DNA from: Neelides folsomi
Taxonomy: Eukaryota; Arthropoda; Collembola; Neelipleona; Neelidae
DNA: 64,000 nucleotides
Reading direction: 5' to 3'
NCBI GenBank assembly: GCA_034687125.1
Contig: JAQGBZ010000211.1
Location: 45,618 to 109,617, forward strand
Under the pieces are notes generated by a model, which saw only the letters and a list, made by a program, of their open reading frames with translations, ran no database searches and had not been told where the DNA came from. Below, one piece after another: positions 14,212-27,300 of this stretch. Every line of letters begins with the position of its first letter. The stretch's first letter is position 1. A program made the position numbers and the translations under genes.

Positions 14212-17200
14212 CATTTGGCCATTTTGCACAACAAGTGGGCCTCTTTGATTTATGGGAATGGCGGCCCCTTCACTCATCTCGCCTAAAAGGTTCCACATTT
14301 TTATACTCGTGCTCAAAGTTTCAATTTTTGTACAATTCTCCTCGGACAATCTCAGAAAATACATTTAACTTTATGAATACTAATTAAATTTAATTTAATT
14401 TAGTACAGCCGTACGGGTAGAAATATACTCAATACAATTACAATTAATGTACAATTTTAAATATATACAGTACATTTACCATACATTTAAAAAATCAAAC
14501 AAAGTTTAATTGACAATTAGACCTATTAATGGTCTTTTGGTCATACTGGATAATAGTATTGGAACTGGAACAAAAATATTTAATTTTTAATACAGTTAAG
14601 GCTAAGGATTTAATTAAGTTTCAATTTCAAAATGTCCGAGGAGATCTGTCTCAAAAAAAGCCGAGTTTTCAGTTAATATTTAAATCCAAGAGGACTTGTT
14701 TTCTCTTATCTTTGAGGAAATTATGTTATTTTTCTTCAATTTTTATTTTACCACACAAACAGAACAAGTCCTCAAAATCCTATGCAAAGGCCAAGTATAG
14801 AAATAATCCCAAGATTCAAAATGTTGTTCATTTGTAACGTCTCCTATTCAGAAGTCGTAATTTTTTCACATATTTTTAAATCAATATTATCATCATCATC
14901 ATGATCCTAAAATCTTAAAACAAAACATGTAACTCGAGAAGTCCACTTTGAAAAGTATCAATTATATATATATATATATATTTAAATGTATATTCTCCGA
15001 GTTCGAGTACATCCATGCATTAACAACAATCGCAGTGACCTCAGATTGATCAGTGAGATGGAAGCCAAAAAGTAGACGATGTGTTTCCTCTTCTCTGAAA
15101 ATACACATGTGTTCATTTCTACCCTTTTTAATAATTACAAAACAATTCACACACTACATTAAAACTATACAATATTATAGACAGGATAATTTGTATATAA
15201 TAATTAAATATTAATTAATTAAATAAGCAATTAGAACCTTTTGGACAAGTCGAGTCTTTTTTTAAAAAAATAGTCTTTGTTGTTTTTTGTAGTCCAGAAA
15301 TGTCTATTTCCTTAAAGTGTACTAATAAACTGAGTGAGAACAATCGAGCCTCATTCTGCATTTGCAAAACAATTTTTAGTTACAAACAATTTTAGAAATC
15401 AACATTTTTGCAATGCAAAAGGAGGGTTCAAGTGGTTACCCCAATTTTTATATAATTATAAATTTAGTGGTTTAATTAGAGTTAAATAAACTTTAATGGT
15501 ACTATTAATTAAGTATTAATTACCTATATATTATATAATATATAAATAGCTTGAATGAAGGTTCTTTATAATTAAGGTGTTTTAACCAATTTACCTCTGC
15601 TACTAAAATTTGGTTAGGAAGAGAAAGCTTTATAGAATAAGTTCAATAATTACAAAATAATTTTAAGGATTGTTAAGGTTAATGATTAAGAATTATAGGA
15701 TTTAATGGGACTACTATTTAAAGTACATATTATAATAAGTTGGATGTTTTCAATAATTGTAAAATGGTTAATTATTATTAAGGTAGGTGTGTGTTTAAGG
15801 TACTGAGTACTTTCCGTACTTTTCCAAACACTTGCGAACATTGTTCCTCAAAATCCTCATTGTTGAACTAATTTGAAGATTAACCTCATCGATGATACCA
15901 TATGTAACAACAATATGTACTTATATATTCACTATATTAAATTAATAATTAAAATAGGTTTAATTTAGTTTTTAATTTTAAGAAGAATCATACTTATAGG
16001 AATTTGAATTTAGAGGTCTTTTACACACTTTTTAGTTTCCGATGAGGTTCATTTAAATATTACAAAATAATCGACTTTTGCACAAAGTAACCGAGTGCAA
16101 AAAGAACGATATTACTAAATAATATACAAAGAAAAGCCATTTCTAGTGAATTTTTCAATCTCTTTGAAGGAACTGAGGAAAATTTTTGTAAAACAAATCC
16201 AGGAAACTTAAAGTACACATTTTTAAAATTGAGATGCCATATACATTAAATTACTAATATATATTGTGTGTACCTACATTTATAATATACAATTAAATAG
16301 TTTACATTTATTAATTTTTACAATATTATCTTAAGGCCCACAAACAATCGAATTTTTTTCAACGCTCTGCTCGTTTCGATAATTGCAAAAAATCTTCTGA
16401 GGACATTTGTAATATAAATACTACAATTTTATATATCTAACTGCGAATCAATAAAACAGGAACTTTTGAGTACAATCTACATACATACATTTATGTATAT
16501 TACAATTGAATATATACAATATATCTTAAATATGCAATACAAATATAATAAAGACAATATTAGGTTCAGTTATAAACTAAAAGCAATTAATTACATTTAA
16601 ACATACTTCCGAATATACTCCTTCCGGAAGAGTTTCCGAGACAAGAAAAATAGATTTTTTGAAATCGACAACGACTTTTAATATCTCAGACTTCTCAGGA
16701 TTTTTAAATCATTTTAACTACTTTTACTAATTGCTTTCTTAATCTTATTTTAAACAAAATCAAGCTAAGATTTACTCGAAAACAGGGTGGATTTTAATAT
16801 TGAATTTATCAATTTGTTTTAAGTTTTAACCAAAAGACATTTTAATATTATAGACCGAATATTAATTTTATATACAATATTGGAGAACGTAATAACTAAT
16901 AACTTAAAAACTTAAAATGTTATTATTTATTTAAAATATAAATTCATTATTAGGAATAAAAGTAAATTCATAATAATTATTATAATTTCCGAAACTTGTA
17001 TAATTAATGTGAGATTCTTTATTTAATTTATATAGCTTACACTTTTAATGTTAGTTAAATGAACAAGTTCAAATGGAATGAGCAATTTTCAGACGGCAGA
17101 ATGTTGGAAAAAATTAAATGGAAATAAATTCAGATTTTTGGCATCGGTTCAATATCCCAGATAAGTGAAATGGAATTAAGACAAAAGGATTGAGAAGTAA

Positions 17201-17672
17201 CGTGTATGGATAATCAGTGAGGAAAGATAAATCGAGTAATTTAAAAAACTCTCTCAGGAATATTAAATACAAATAGGCACTTATGATTAATTAAGTAATT
17301 TTGATAAAAATAATTAAGAATTATGGTTAAAACTTAAATAAATAATTTAAGGTCAATATATTCTATTATGTACATAAATAGGAAATATTTCATAAATGTT
17401 AAGATTTTACATTTAAGGCAAAATTAATTAATTGCAAAATATAACCATGTTATTCCTTTTCCATAATATAAGGATCAAGGTTTAATATTAAGGCTTTTAG
17501 ATAAACTTATATTAAAATAGTTAATTTAATATTTAGTTAATTTAACATTAAGGTTCTAATCGGGTGACGGGTTTTGAAAAAATTGGCATTGGATTGAAAA
17601 CGGAATTTTTTGAAGGCGAGGGGTTTACAACTCACAAAAATATTACGCTTTCAGTTCTTATACTTTTTATGG

Positions 17673-17702
17673 CTCAAGTTAAATATTAATATTTAACTTG
17701 AG
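17673..17702. repeat. Perfect 30-bp palindrome
   Basis: CTCAAGTTAAATATT is followed directly by its exact reverse complement, giving a 15-bp stem with no spacer. A TGTACGTAC...ACGTACGTT stretch follows at once. No gene is nearby. It could be a cruciform-prone site or a remnant of a short inverted-repeat element. Confidence 0.8.
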
Positions 17703-18724
17703 TGTACGTACTTGAACGTACGTTAGCAGATTCATTTTCTAACCTACTTGTCCTAAAAGTACATTTAACTTTTTTTAAGTTAAATATACATTTAATATTT
17801 TCAAACGAAGTTTCTCTTTTTGCTTTCTCTTTTTGCTTTTGTAAAATAAATAAATACATCTTAAGTAGTTTACCTAAATACATATTTAGTTAAGAATACA
17901 TACAAAGTAGGGAAATATCAATTATATCAAATTTTGCGTAAAGTTTTTAAAAAAATACTTCTTTACAGTACAAAATATCTCAGTGAATTATTTATACAAT
18001 TTACATTATAAGGAAATAGAAACATACTTACATTAAATATATGTATATGAGTACATGAATGTCTGTGTAAATTTTAGGTCCCTATATGAAATACAAATAC
18101 AATAATCATACACAACTACCTCTTAACATTCATTACTAATTATCTTACAAAATAGTCTAATTGTAATAACAGTAATAAGTGTAAAAAATTGTTTTAAGTG
18201 GGATTACACGTTTAATTATTAAATAATTAAATAACTTAATGGTACTTTTAGCTAATTAATTTAGAGAGAGATTAATTAAACAGACAGTGTATAGTATATG
18301 TAAATATATGGTATAGTTATGGTATAGACGAAGGTTAAGTGTATATAAATCAGAAATTATTGTTTGATTGTAAATGATACAGTTTAGTAGCTTCGTAAAA
18401 ATGATACAATTGACATTAAGGGAATTATATTAAATTAGAATTAAAAAAATTATGCTTAAAATCATCGTGAGAGGAAACTTCACGAAAATGTCAAATCAAA
18501 TGTGAATTGTATAAAAATGGGAATTTATGAAATATTGCATGTGTATTCACAATATTACACAATTTACTTACTTTTTAAATTAAGTAAGTTTTGGAATCCA
18601 CATCGATGTGGATAAATGTAATTGATGGTTCTAACTACAATTTACTTACACACATGAAATTGAATTGTTTTTCAATCATGATTACGAGTTTTCCTCTCAC
18701 AATCTTCGTCAATTGTAATTGTAC

Positions 18725-19114
18725 CTATACCTCATTCACATTCAATCTTTACGTGAGTTTGAACAAACCGCTTAATTATTTCCAGCGATACGATTTTAGT
18801 TAAATGTTACTTTCAATTGTAGTATAGCATATGAAATGAATTGTTTTATAATTTAGAATAGAATAGATTTAGAATAGAGTTAAAAAATAAAATTCTTAAA
18901 CAAAGTTAAATTAACCGAATATAAGTGAAATGTTTAAAGATCGAAATTCTTTAAAAGATTTAATTCAAATCTTTTTCTTGTAAAGGCTTTTATTTTTTGA
19001 ATTTATCTCTGCATTAATACAACTAAAAGTAAGAACAAATTAAATTCGTATCGCTGGAAATAATTACGCGATTTGTTCAAATTCACGTAAAGATTGAATG
19101 TGAATGAGGTATAG
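18725..19114. repeat. Inverted repeat, 74-bp arms, 242-bp spacer
   Basis: The left arm 18725-18798 and right arm 19041-19114 are reverse complements apart from roughly five mismatches. The outer ends read CTATACCTCATTCACATTC and its complement. A transcript across it would fold into a long hairpin. I see no clear target-site duplication and no coding capacity. It may be a fold-back or MITE-like element, an inverted duplication, or a hairpin-RNA source. Confidence 0.75.
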
Positions 19115-20597
19115 TGAGAAACTGTTAACAATTTGGAGTGCTTTAACAGAAACTCAAGGTTCTATATAGATGGGTTTAGGGTATTCATTGCTACATTTAA
19201 ATAATGATAGAGGGCGCTTGGAAAATTGCATTGTTTGAACACTTTGAACACTTGCAGTTTTTAGTTTAACTATTTAACCATTGTTGTGGAATATAACAGT
19301 CTTTAGTGAACACAGCTAAATGCTGTTTAGTTCAACATGTTAAAATATAAATTGTATTTATTTAATAGAGGTTAAATTAAATAGAGGTCTATTATATTTA
19401 AAAAGTAGGTATAAGATAAATATTTAGGATTGTGTTCTCATTTGAATACAATGTGAGAACGAATAAGTTTCAATCAAAGAACAAATACACACAATACATA
19501 CACATTATAAATAGTAAATTCAAGATTCAATGAATACGGGTAAAAATAATTAATAATTAAATGGTTAAAATAATTAAATGTCATTTAGCTCATTATACAA
19601 ATACTTATTACTGTTAATGATTTCACATTCAGGTACCGTTGAGTTAGGGCATGATTGTATGTATACGTAATATATAACAATAAATTTAATATTTACATGT
19701 TTTGTATAAATAATATCACAGGGAGATTTTACAGTTTACAAGAGTTATTGAAGCCACTGTTACAATTTATAATTTTAAACAACAAAGAATATCTCATTTT
19801 TACAGGATTATTCATAATTATTAACCCTAATTACAATATTTTAAATAATTACCTCAGTTTATATTTTTTATTCGTAAATGAATGAGGAATCGGTTAAACA
19901 AAGAAAAAAGCCATTGTTTTGCTCAGCAGGATCTGAGTTAATTTTTAACTTCAGACAAATCCACGTGTATTTATCAGTATCTACATCTACCAATACGTTT
20001 ATTTATTTCTTAATTTACAGACTTCATTATTTTGTTATTTGTCACAGTTTATTTAACGAATATTTAGTTAATATTACGCCCATCACATCTACCTCAACAT
20101 ATTAGGTATTATTACTCATTTAGAGTAATTCCACATTTAACAGTTTTTATTCATTTACAGTTTTTATTAAATGTAATGTAATTTACAGTTTTTATTTAAT
20201 TAGTTCAAGATTTTTAAACATACTCATTTTAACTTTATTCAGGAATGTAAACAGTCACAGTTTATTTTTTGTAGTCGCAGGATCTATCACCGGTATATAA
20301 ATTAACTCTCGAGATTAAAAACAAAAGTTTATAGCAGTTATGAGTTATAACATACTAAATACAGATAGGACATTGAAGCTACAAAGCTTAATTTTAATTA
20401 CACACCTCTCAGTTTTAATATTGAACATTAAGAATATTATTTGAGCCATAACATTTATACATTTAGAATTAGAACTTTATTCATTTAATTCTAAGATTTG
20501 TTCTTTTAAGTTAGGAAGAATGAACGTGAACGAATGGGATGCTATTGATTAGCTTATTTTAAATTTAAAAATGAAATTTACAATATTTGTATTTGCT

Positions 20598-20620
20598 AGG
20601 TTAAGTTAGGTTAGGTTAGG
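20598..20620 (+). repeat. Short TTAGGT-type tandem run
   Basis: AGGTTAAGTTAGGTTAGGTT and the following AGG contain three to four TTAGG-like units. TTAGG is the common arthropod telomere repeat, and short interstitial runs occur by chance or through break repair. It is too short to claim a telomeric origin. Confidence 0.4.
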
Positions 20621-22387
20621 ATATTATTATGAGGTTATTATTCATTAAATTTATACAATCATTACTTTCATTATATACTCCATTAGACGAAGGTTTGTTG
20701 TGTTGAAACGTACCTTATTCACTACCGTAATGTGTTATCAAATTTTCATTCAATCTTTGAAGTACCAGGAACAGAGTTTTTATATATCTTTAAAAAAACT
20801 ATTTTATTCAGTTTATATTTAATAGCTATTTGTGTATTTTCAAATCAAATCCTAATCAACACTGCTCCAGGCGAGTTGGGTTTTTCTTTTTAATTATTTT
20901 AATTACAAGGTTTGTAATTATGATTATTAATTATATTATTAATTGATATTGCTGGTTTACCTGAATATATCGTCCGTTGCAGTTCTAATTATTGTTCTAT
21001 ATGGGAAGTAGTGATGGGTTGATAATTGTTGTGCTGTGACTATTCTGAAGAATTCCTTTTATTTTCGAAATAGTGATCACAGTTTTATTATACATTTAAA
21101 TTTTACATTTATTAGATTTCGGTGCTTAATATTGAAATTAAAGTTAGTTGAATCACATTTAAATAATATTTAATTATATTATTGTTTAATTATATTTGAA
21201 GGTATTTCGGGGGTTATTGAGCTTTTATTAACAATAAGTTTATTTAACTTACATTAAGTTTATTTGAGGCTATTAATGGTTTTTTTGATTAACTAATTGT
21301 AATTTGATTTAACTGGATGGTAACTGTTTTAACATTTAATCATCCAATACATCAACATTTAATAGTTAGGTTAAAATAAAATTGTCAATACTTAATTAGT
21401 AACTGCACGAACCTAGTCATGAGGCAAATAAGTAATTTTATAGTTTTACGTAAATAAATCAGTTTTTAAGAATTTCAAATCCTTATCGTGTTCGAACTCC
21501 TTGTTCTTTTAATTGGTAATTAATTCCAATGGAAGTTCAAGGCAGTTACAAGAAATCATGTTTACCGTGTAGAAAACTCCTTGTTAATGAATGTTTATTA
21601 ATTGTTAATAAGGATCAATTTTAAAACACGGATTAATCCTTAAATAATAAATACATAAATACTGTTGAATCACAAGCACACACAGATGTTACAAGAGTAC
21701 AAAAAAGATTTAATTTCAGGACTTGGTCTGTTTAGTTTCATACAATAAATATAATAATTATTAAATACAACTGTTAAGTTTAACTAACATTAAGTAAAAT
21801 AGATTTAATTGTGTGAATGTATGGAATCAAAATGATGGTTATATGAGTAATTTCAATTCATTCACATTATACCACAAACCAAATATTCTTTTTCCATGTC
21901 CAAATAACAATTTACGATATTTGCAATTTTTTGCAATGTCAAGTTTTTGGCGAAAAATGTTTAAAAAGATTACAAAAAACACGTGCTATTGGATTGTGTG
22001 TAATTTACCACCAATTTGGTGCTAATGGGTAAATATTATGATAAATGGTGTTAATCAATGTTTCCAATATTTGCTACATTTGGGAAAAAAATGTTTTATT
22101 CAGAGCTTATATAAAGGAATCGATTTTTTGAAATTTTTTAAAAAAACAAAATTTTGGTTCTTGAGCAGACTTTTAAATTATATCAAAAATACAAAAATGT
22201 TAATTGTTGAACGTCGATGGGCTTTAAATTTAAATGCTTTTCTTGAAAAATTAATCATTAGGAATATTGTTAAGTATTTAATAAGGAAATTGGGTATTTT
22301 ATGTGTAGTGTTTAAAATTTAAATTAATTGTAGTTTAATGATAAAGTCCATTCTTCTATATTGAACAACGTCAATCACTAAATAACT

Positions 22388-22479
22388 ACTCCCCAAAGCC
22401 TACTGGGTTTGCGTGCTCCCTGTTTCGACTACCTTCCTTCTTTCCTGTGAGCACGCAAACCCAGTTGGCTTTGGGGAGT
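22388..22479. repeat. Near-perfect 31-bp hairpin with 30-nt loop (MITE or pre-miRNA-like)
   Basis: Arms 22388-22418 and 22449-22479 pair over 31 positions with one T:T mismatch (22401/22466). The stem is much richer in GC than its surroundings (ACTCCCCAAAGCC, GGGTTTGCGTGCTC). TA lies at both element edges (22387-22388 and 22479-22480), compatible with a Tc1/mariner-type MITE with CTCCCC ends. The size would also suit a microRNA precursor. The sequence alone does not decide between them. Confidence 0.7.
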
Positions 22480-23326
22480 AATTACCTATCTATAAAAGTA
22501 TATTGGTCAATTTATGAATAAGTGTTAAGCAATTGGAATTCACTAACTCACAATCTAAACCAATTTTAAATATAGAAATTTAATATTGTTGCTATTAAAT
22601 TTTATATAATAATTATATTTAAGAAAATCGAGCTCATGTAAATTTAAGTTTTAGAAAATTTTTCAAAATCCAAATTTTCGAATTTTTTCTCAGCTTTTTG
22701 ATCATCTTTTGAGTCGCAAGATTTAAAACTTTTAAAACTTTTTAACTATCAAATTACTGTTAAAAGGAAAACTCAAAATTAAGATTGTTTAGAAAGCTTT
22801 AAGGCTAAATTCATTCGATCCATCATTAAGCAAAATTCTGATTTTGGAAAAGTTAAAACTTACAATTTTTATACACTCACTCTCCTGCTATTTTACTAAT
22901 TGTAATAATTAGATAAGGTCAAGTTATCTCTTGAATATTGAATTTGAAATTAACTAATTAGGAATTCTACAAGGATTCGACGAAATAAGCTTTTGGAGAG
23001 ACCTTAAAATTTTATGACGACATGGAACGATGCTCAATTTGAAAAAGAGTAGGAAATTTATATTCAAATTTAACTCATTTCTCATCACATCATCACGAAC
23101 ATTACATTTGACAAGTTCAAATATTTAGCAAAAACATCATATTAAGGTCTTTATATAAAATAACAATTGATTCTTAAAACTCAGATAAACAATCCTTAAC
23201 ATTAAGTAATCAATTAGTGGAAAAAATTAGAGTTTAAAAAATTAGCTAGAGTTTAAGAATAATTATTAGTCGAATTTATCCGGTTACATAGAACATTTTG
23301 TATAATGTTAAGAATGGAAACATTCA

Positions 23327-23359
23327 TTAATTAAAAGTTAATTAAAAGTTAATTAAAAG
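23327..23359. repeat. Three perfect copies of an 11-bp unit
   Basis: TTAATTAAAAG is repeated three times head to tail, followed by a partial TTA. It is a simple AT-rich minisatellite in intergenic sequence. Confidence 0.85.
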
Positions 23360-24378
23360 TTATAAGATATTTGGAGACTTAAAGGGTTTGACAAGCATTA
23401 AATGTTTAAGAGTGTTGAATTTACTAATTAGTGAATGTTTAATTGTATGGTTTAATTGAGACAAGTATGAGTGAATTGTTGTTATAATACATACCTATTT
23501 CCTATTTCATTTATGTGTCTATTATAACTAAATATTTTAAGATTGATAATGTCCAATTATAACTCAGTCAGAGCTATTGATTTACTAGAGAATAAACTGT
23601 CAAAAATTAAATTAGTGTCTTTTTATTCATATCATAGAATCATCATTTAACAACATCATATTATTATTAATTATTATATTTATTTTATTATCATTAAATG
23701 TATTATACGTATAACAATTATAAATAAGCTAACAGTTAGGTCATCTTTCTCATTTACATAAGTCACGAATGTGTCATAACTCATATAATATTTATTAACT
23801 ATAAATCATCAATAAGTTATTCATTATAAAATAATAATAAATATTTACACCTCTCCATCCAGTTAAATTTATTTTAGAGTTTAACTAATTCTTAGAATAA
23901 TTGTTGGAAATAAAACAATTCATATAATTATAAATCATAATAATTTCTTCACATTGATGTTATCCCATAAAATCCTACAATTATGAATTATAATTAAATT
24001 AAAACTACTACTATAATATTCATTATTAAGTATTTTAGTAAAAAAAACTAAATTCGTGTTGATTAATTAATTATATTAATTTACAAATTCTCTTTCGTTA
24101 TTTTATAATCCCAGATTCATAATTTATAACAAGATCGTAAAAACGAACAAATATTCTTCAAATCTAATTCATTATCTTTAACACTTTGCAAAATACAATT
24201 AGCGTCATTCTAACTCTATATATTATTTTGTCAATCAGGTATTTGAATACTCTGCACAACATTTCCAAAATCTGTCAAATTTGTTTTTTAAATAAAGTTG
24301 TGCGATTGTATAATTTAACATTAAATTGGTCTTTTAGTAACTTTAGATGATCAAATCTGTTAAGGCTTCCTTCTTTCC

Positions 24379-27300
24379 TTAATATGACGTGTAACTCTGA
24401 ACCAAATTCCCAACAAATCCATAGAGCTTTTGTCCATTCTTGTACATGTTTGTCCAGATGAAAGTAAGACTCTCTTTTGTCATTTTACGCATATTTTCAG
24501 GAGAGAATTGACCCCTATAGAAAAATATAATAAACTTGTAGTTTTTTATCCAATTATGTTAAAAAGTTAAAATGTTATTTAAAATATAAATTATATTTTC
24601 TTACACAAAAACATTCTCCTGGAAAAAGCTCACAACTTTCAAAGTCGCATCATTGAGAACACCACCAATTTGTTTAAGATAATTTGAGAGTTCGGGAATG
24701 TAAACTTGAATCTAAATATCAAATATTGTTCAATTATTATCAAATGTTTAATCCAAACTTTTTATATTTAATTTATATAATTAAATTTTATTATTAATTT
24801 ACCTGATCTCCTATGGCCTGCAACATTGGTCGTACTCTTTCATAGAAGCTCCGAAAAAGTTTAGCCGAGAAATCATAGGCCATTCTTAATAAAACATACA
24901 AATTAAAATCTCAATATAATTAAAAATTAATTTTATATAATAGAGTAAAGAAAACCATTTTTACTTACTTTACATAAGTAGTGGCGTAATTGGAAGCCGT
25001 CATAACTTCATCAAAAACCCCGTACTTCTTCAATAATTTCCCAGTTTCACTTTCTATAAAAATTCCAAGTTGCAAATTAATGAAATTGTTTAATGAAATG
25101 CAATGAAAATAATTAAAATAATAAATATTTAGTCAAATGGTAAGTTTCTTACTTTCAAAATGTCCTTGCCCATTCTCCGAAAAGTCCAACCAAAGTATCC
25201 CAGCGATGGTTAACAAAAGAATGAATGAACCCATTTTCCACGAGAATCTCTTCCGACTTGCTTGATATTTCTTCACTCCAACTGTCAGTTTCTAAATATA
25301 CGTGGATAATGTGAGTTTGAATTCTTCCTCTTTAAATCTCTATCTCTATTATAATGAGCTCAGTGACTTGTTGTACATAGGAAGAAAATGAATTTTAATA
25401 GCGAGACAATCTGTGCCAGATTGGAAAAAACTCTCGTTTGGATCTTCGCCCATGCCAAGACCCATTCGAAGAGTTTATATTTAGAAAAACTTATCTTTAT
25501 TTTTTTTACTTTAAGAGTCAAGTTCAAAGTATACAAATCACATTCATATACCAACCCTTATGCCTTATATGACTCATTAACATTAAGTAACAATGTTATA
25601 ACAAGTTATAAGTAACAACAAGTAACAGAATTATGTAAAGTTCAAAACTAATGAAGACGAGGAATTTAATTTCTAACAACACAAATGTTTTTTAGGAGCG
25701 AGGGGGTTTTAACGTACATTAATATTTATGGTTAAATTAAAGCTTTTCTAGTGAAAAATAAAATAATAAAAATTGAAACCTTTGATGCTCTGAGGAGTTC
25801 TGGATTTTTCACAGCTGCCGCAGCAAATTCGTCCGATTCAATTAGATGTTTATCAATCGTCTTGTGACAATGAACATTTTCAGCTTTTCCGGCTACAAAT
25901 ATTATTAGATTAATTAATATGATTAATATTAGGTTATTAGAGTTATTAATTTTACATTCTAAACAACTTGGAATTATTAGTAAATATTACAAAGATAGTT
26001 GAGAAGTTCGGCAGATTCTTTAGGGAAGACATTCACTTTAACACGCCATGTTTCAATAGATTGGATGTCATTTTCAAGAATTCCATGTAAAACATCTAAT
26101 ATCTGAAATAATTATAATATATTAGGTATAAAAAGATAAAATAGACATGATTAGGAATAAACATGTAGTCTATTTCCATCTTTTAATTATAATTTCAATC
26201 ACTTCGTCATTTATGCTAAAAATTCAAAATGTTGGGATAATTCATAAAAACAAAATTTCTCGTTTCTCATTTACAAACCTCCTTTCCTTGACCTTTGAGT
26301 GAAAGTTCACAAACATTTGGTCCTTTGTCATTCATCTTTTTGTTCGCTTTCGACTTGGAACCAAATGAACCAAAAAAACCTATCTCACTCTTTTTAGAAC
26401 CCACATTTTCACACGCAATCTTCCTAAACTTTTGTCACCGAATTGTGCTTTTAAACGCTGATGGATTTCATCTATTGAATTTCCTTCCAATAATAAAAAT
26501 CTAATAACAGCACTTTGTTCATCATTGGGATACATTTTTATTATTATGTCATATAAGTCATATACTTTGATATTCACTTTATAAATATTTAGCAGTTGAA
26601 ATAATAATTGAGATTAAATTCCAATTATATAATTAAAAAGTATATTAATTAGTGATAAAATTAATAATATCCATGTTGACTATATTAACCATAAACACTC
26701 TTAATTAAGTTAATTAATTAAGTTTTAATTATATGATAATTGGTCATTACCTCATGGTAGTATTCGGAAGACGCATTTAATCCTTTGTCACTCAATTTTT
26801 GAAGAAAAATTGCAAATAATTCCCCTCCATTTCCGCTCAAATTGCGTAAGGTCAAATCCTAATGAAGCAAAAATGAAAGTTATATAACCATAAGATGGAG
26901 TGTTCGAGTGTTAAGTAAATGAGACGGAACCTTAATTTTTGGATAGAACTTTTCAAAATCCTTCTTCTTCTTGGGGTCAAAAGCAGCTATGAAGAATTCA
27001 TTGAAATCGGCCGGGTCAACGTATGAAGGTCCTTCCATGACCTTCTTGGACGAAGAGATGGCCGAGAGAGCCTCAAGGATGAATCCCTTGTAGTGTTTGA
27101 AATTGTAGTATGGGATTATATGTGTTGAGAGTATTTTGGTCGCATGAGGGGAAATGAGAGCTGCTTGGGCCGCCACCCAGAGGAGACACAAACCCACTTC
27201 CTTTTTATTCCCATAAGATTCCATGAGATCGGTAAAAGACCGTTTCTTGTCAATGACCAAATCTCCATCGGTTCGGGCCATTTCTCGTAAGAATATGAGA

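Larger units (their letters stand above)
14212..24378. other. About 10-kb intergenic region without recognisable genes
   Basis: Very AT-rich, with short open frames only. Several predicted peptides of 60-100 codons are rich in Ile, Asn, Phe and Lys and look like chance frames. It holds the 3'UTR of the BTB gene at its left end, a (TA)n run near 14964-14980, a perfect palindrome (17673-17702), a long-arm inverted repeat (18725-19114), TTAGGT-like repeats (20598-20620), a strong hairpin (22388-22479) and an 11-bp tandem repeat (23327-23359). No alternative zinc-finger exons were seen. Confidence 0.5.

Noticed and set aside
14964-14980. (TA)n run
   Set aside because: A simple dinucleotide microsatellite of no special interest in AT-rich DNA.
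21813-22322. Two open frames of 70 and 94 codons on the plus strand
   Set aside because: Composition is dominated by Ile, Asn, Lys, Phe and Leu, as expected from AT-rich chance frames, with no motif or splice context.
26279-26576. Treating this segment as a normal cassette exon of TMEM214
   Set aside because: Exon 5 ends in phase 0 and joins 26102 directly with good similarity to TMEM214. The segment is 298 bases (not a multiple of three), and canonical splicing into it gives an immediate stop.
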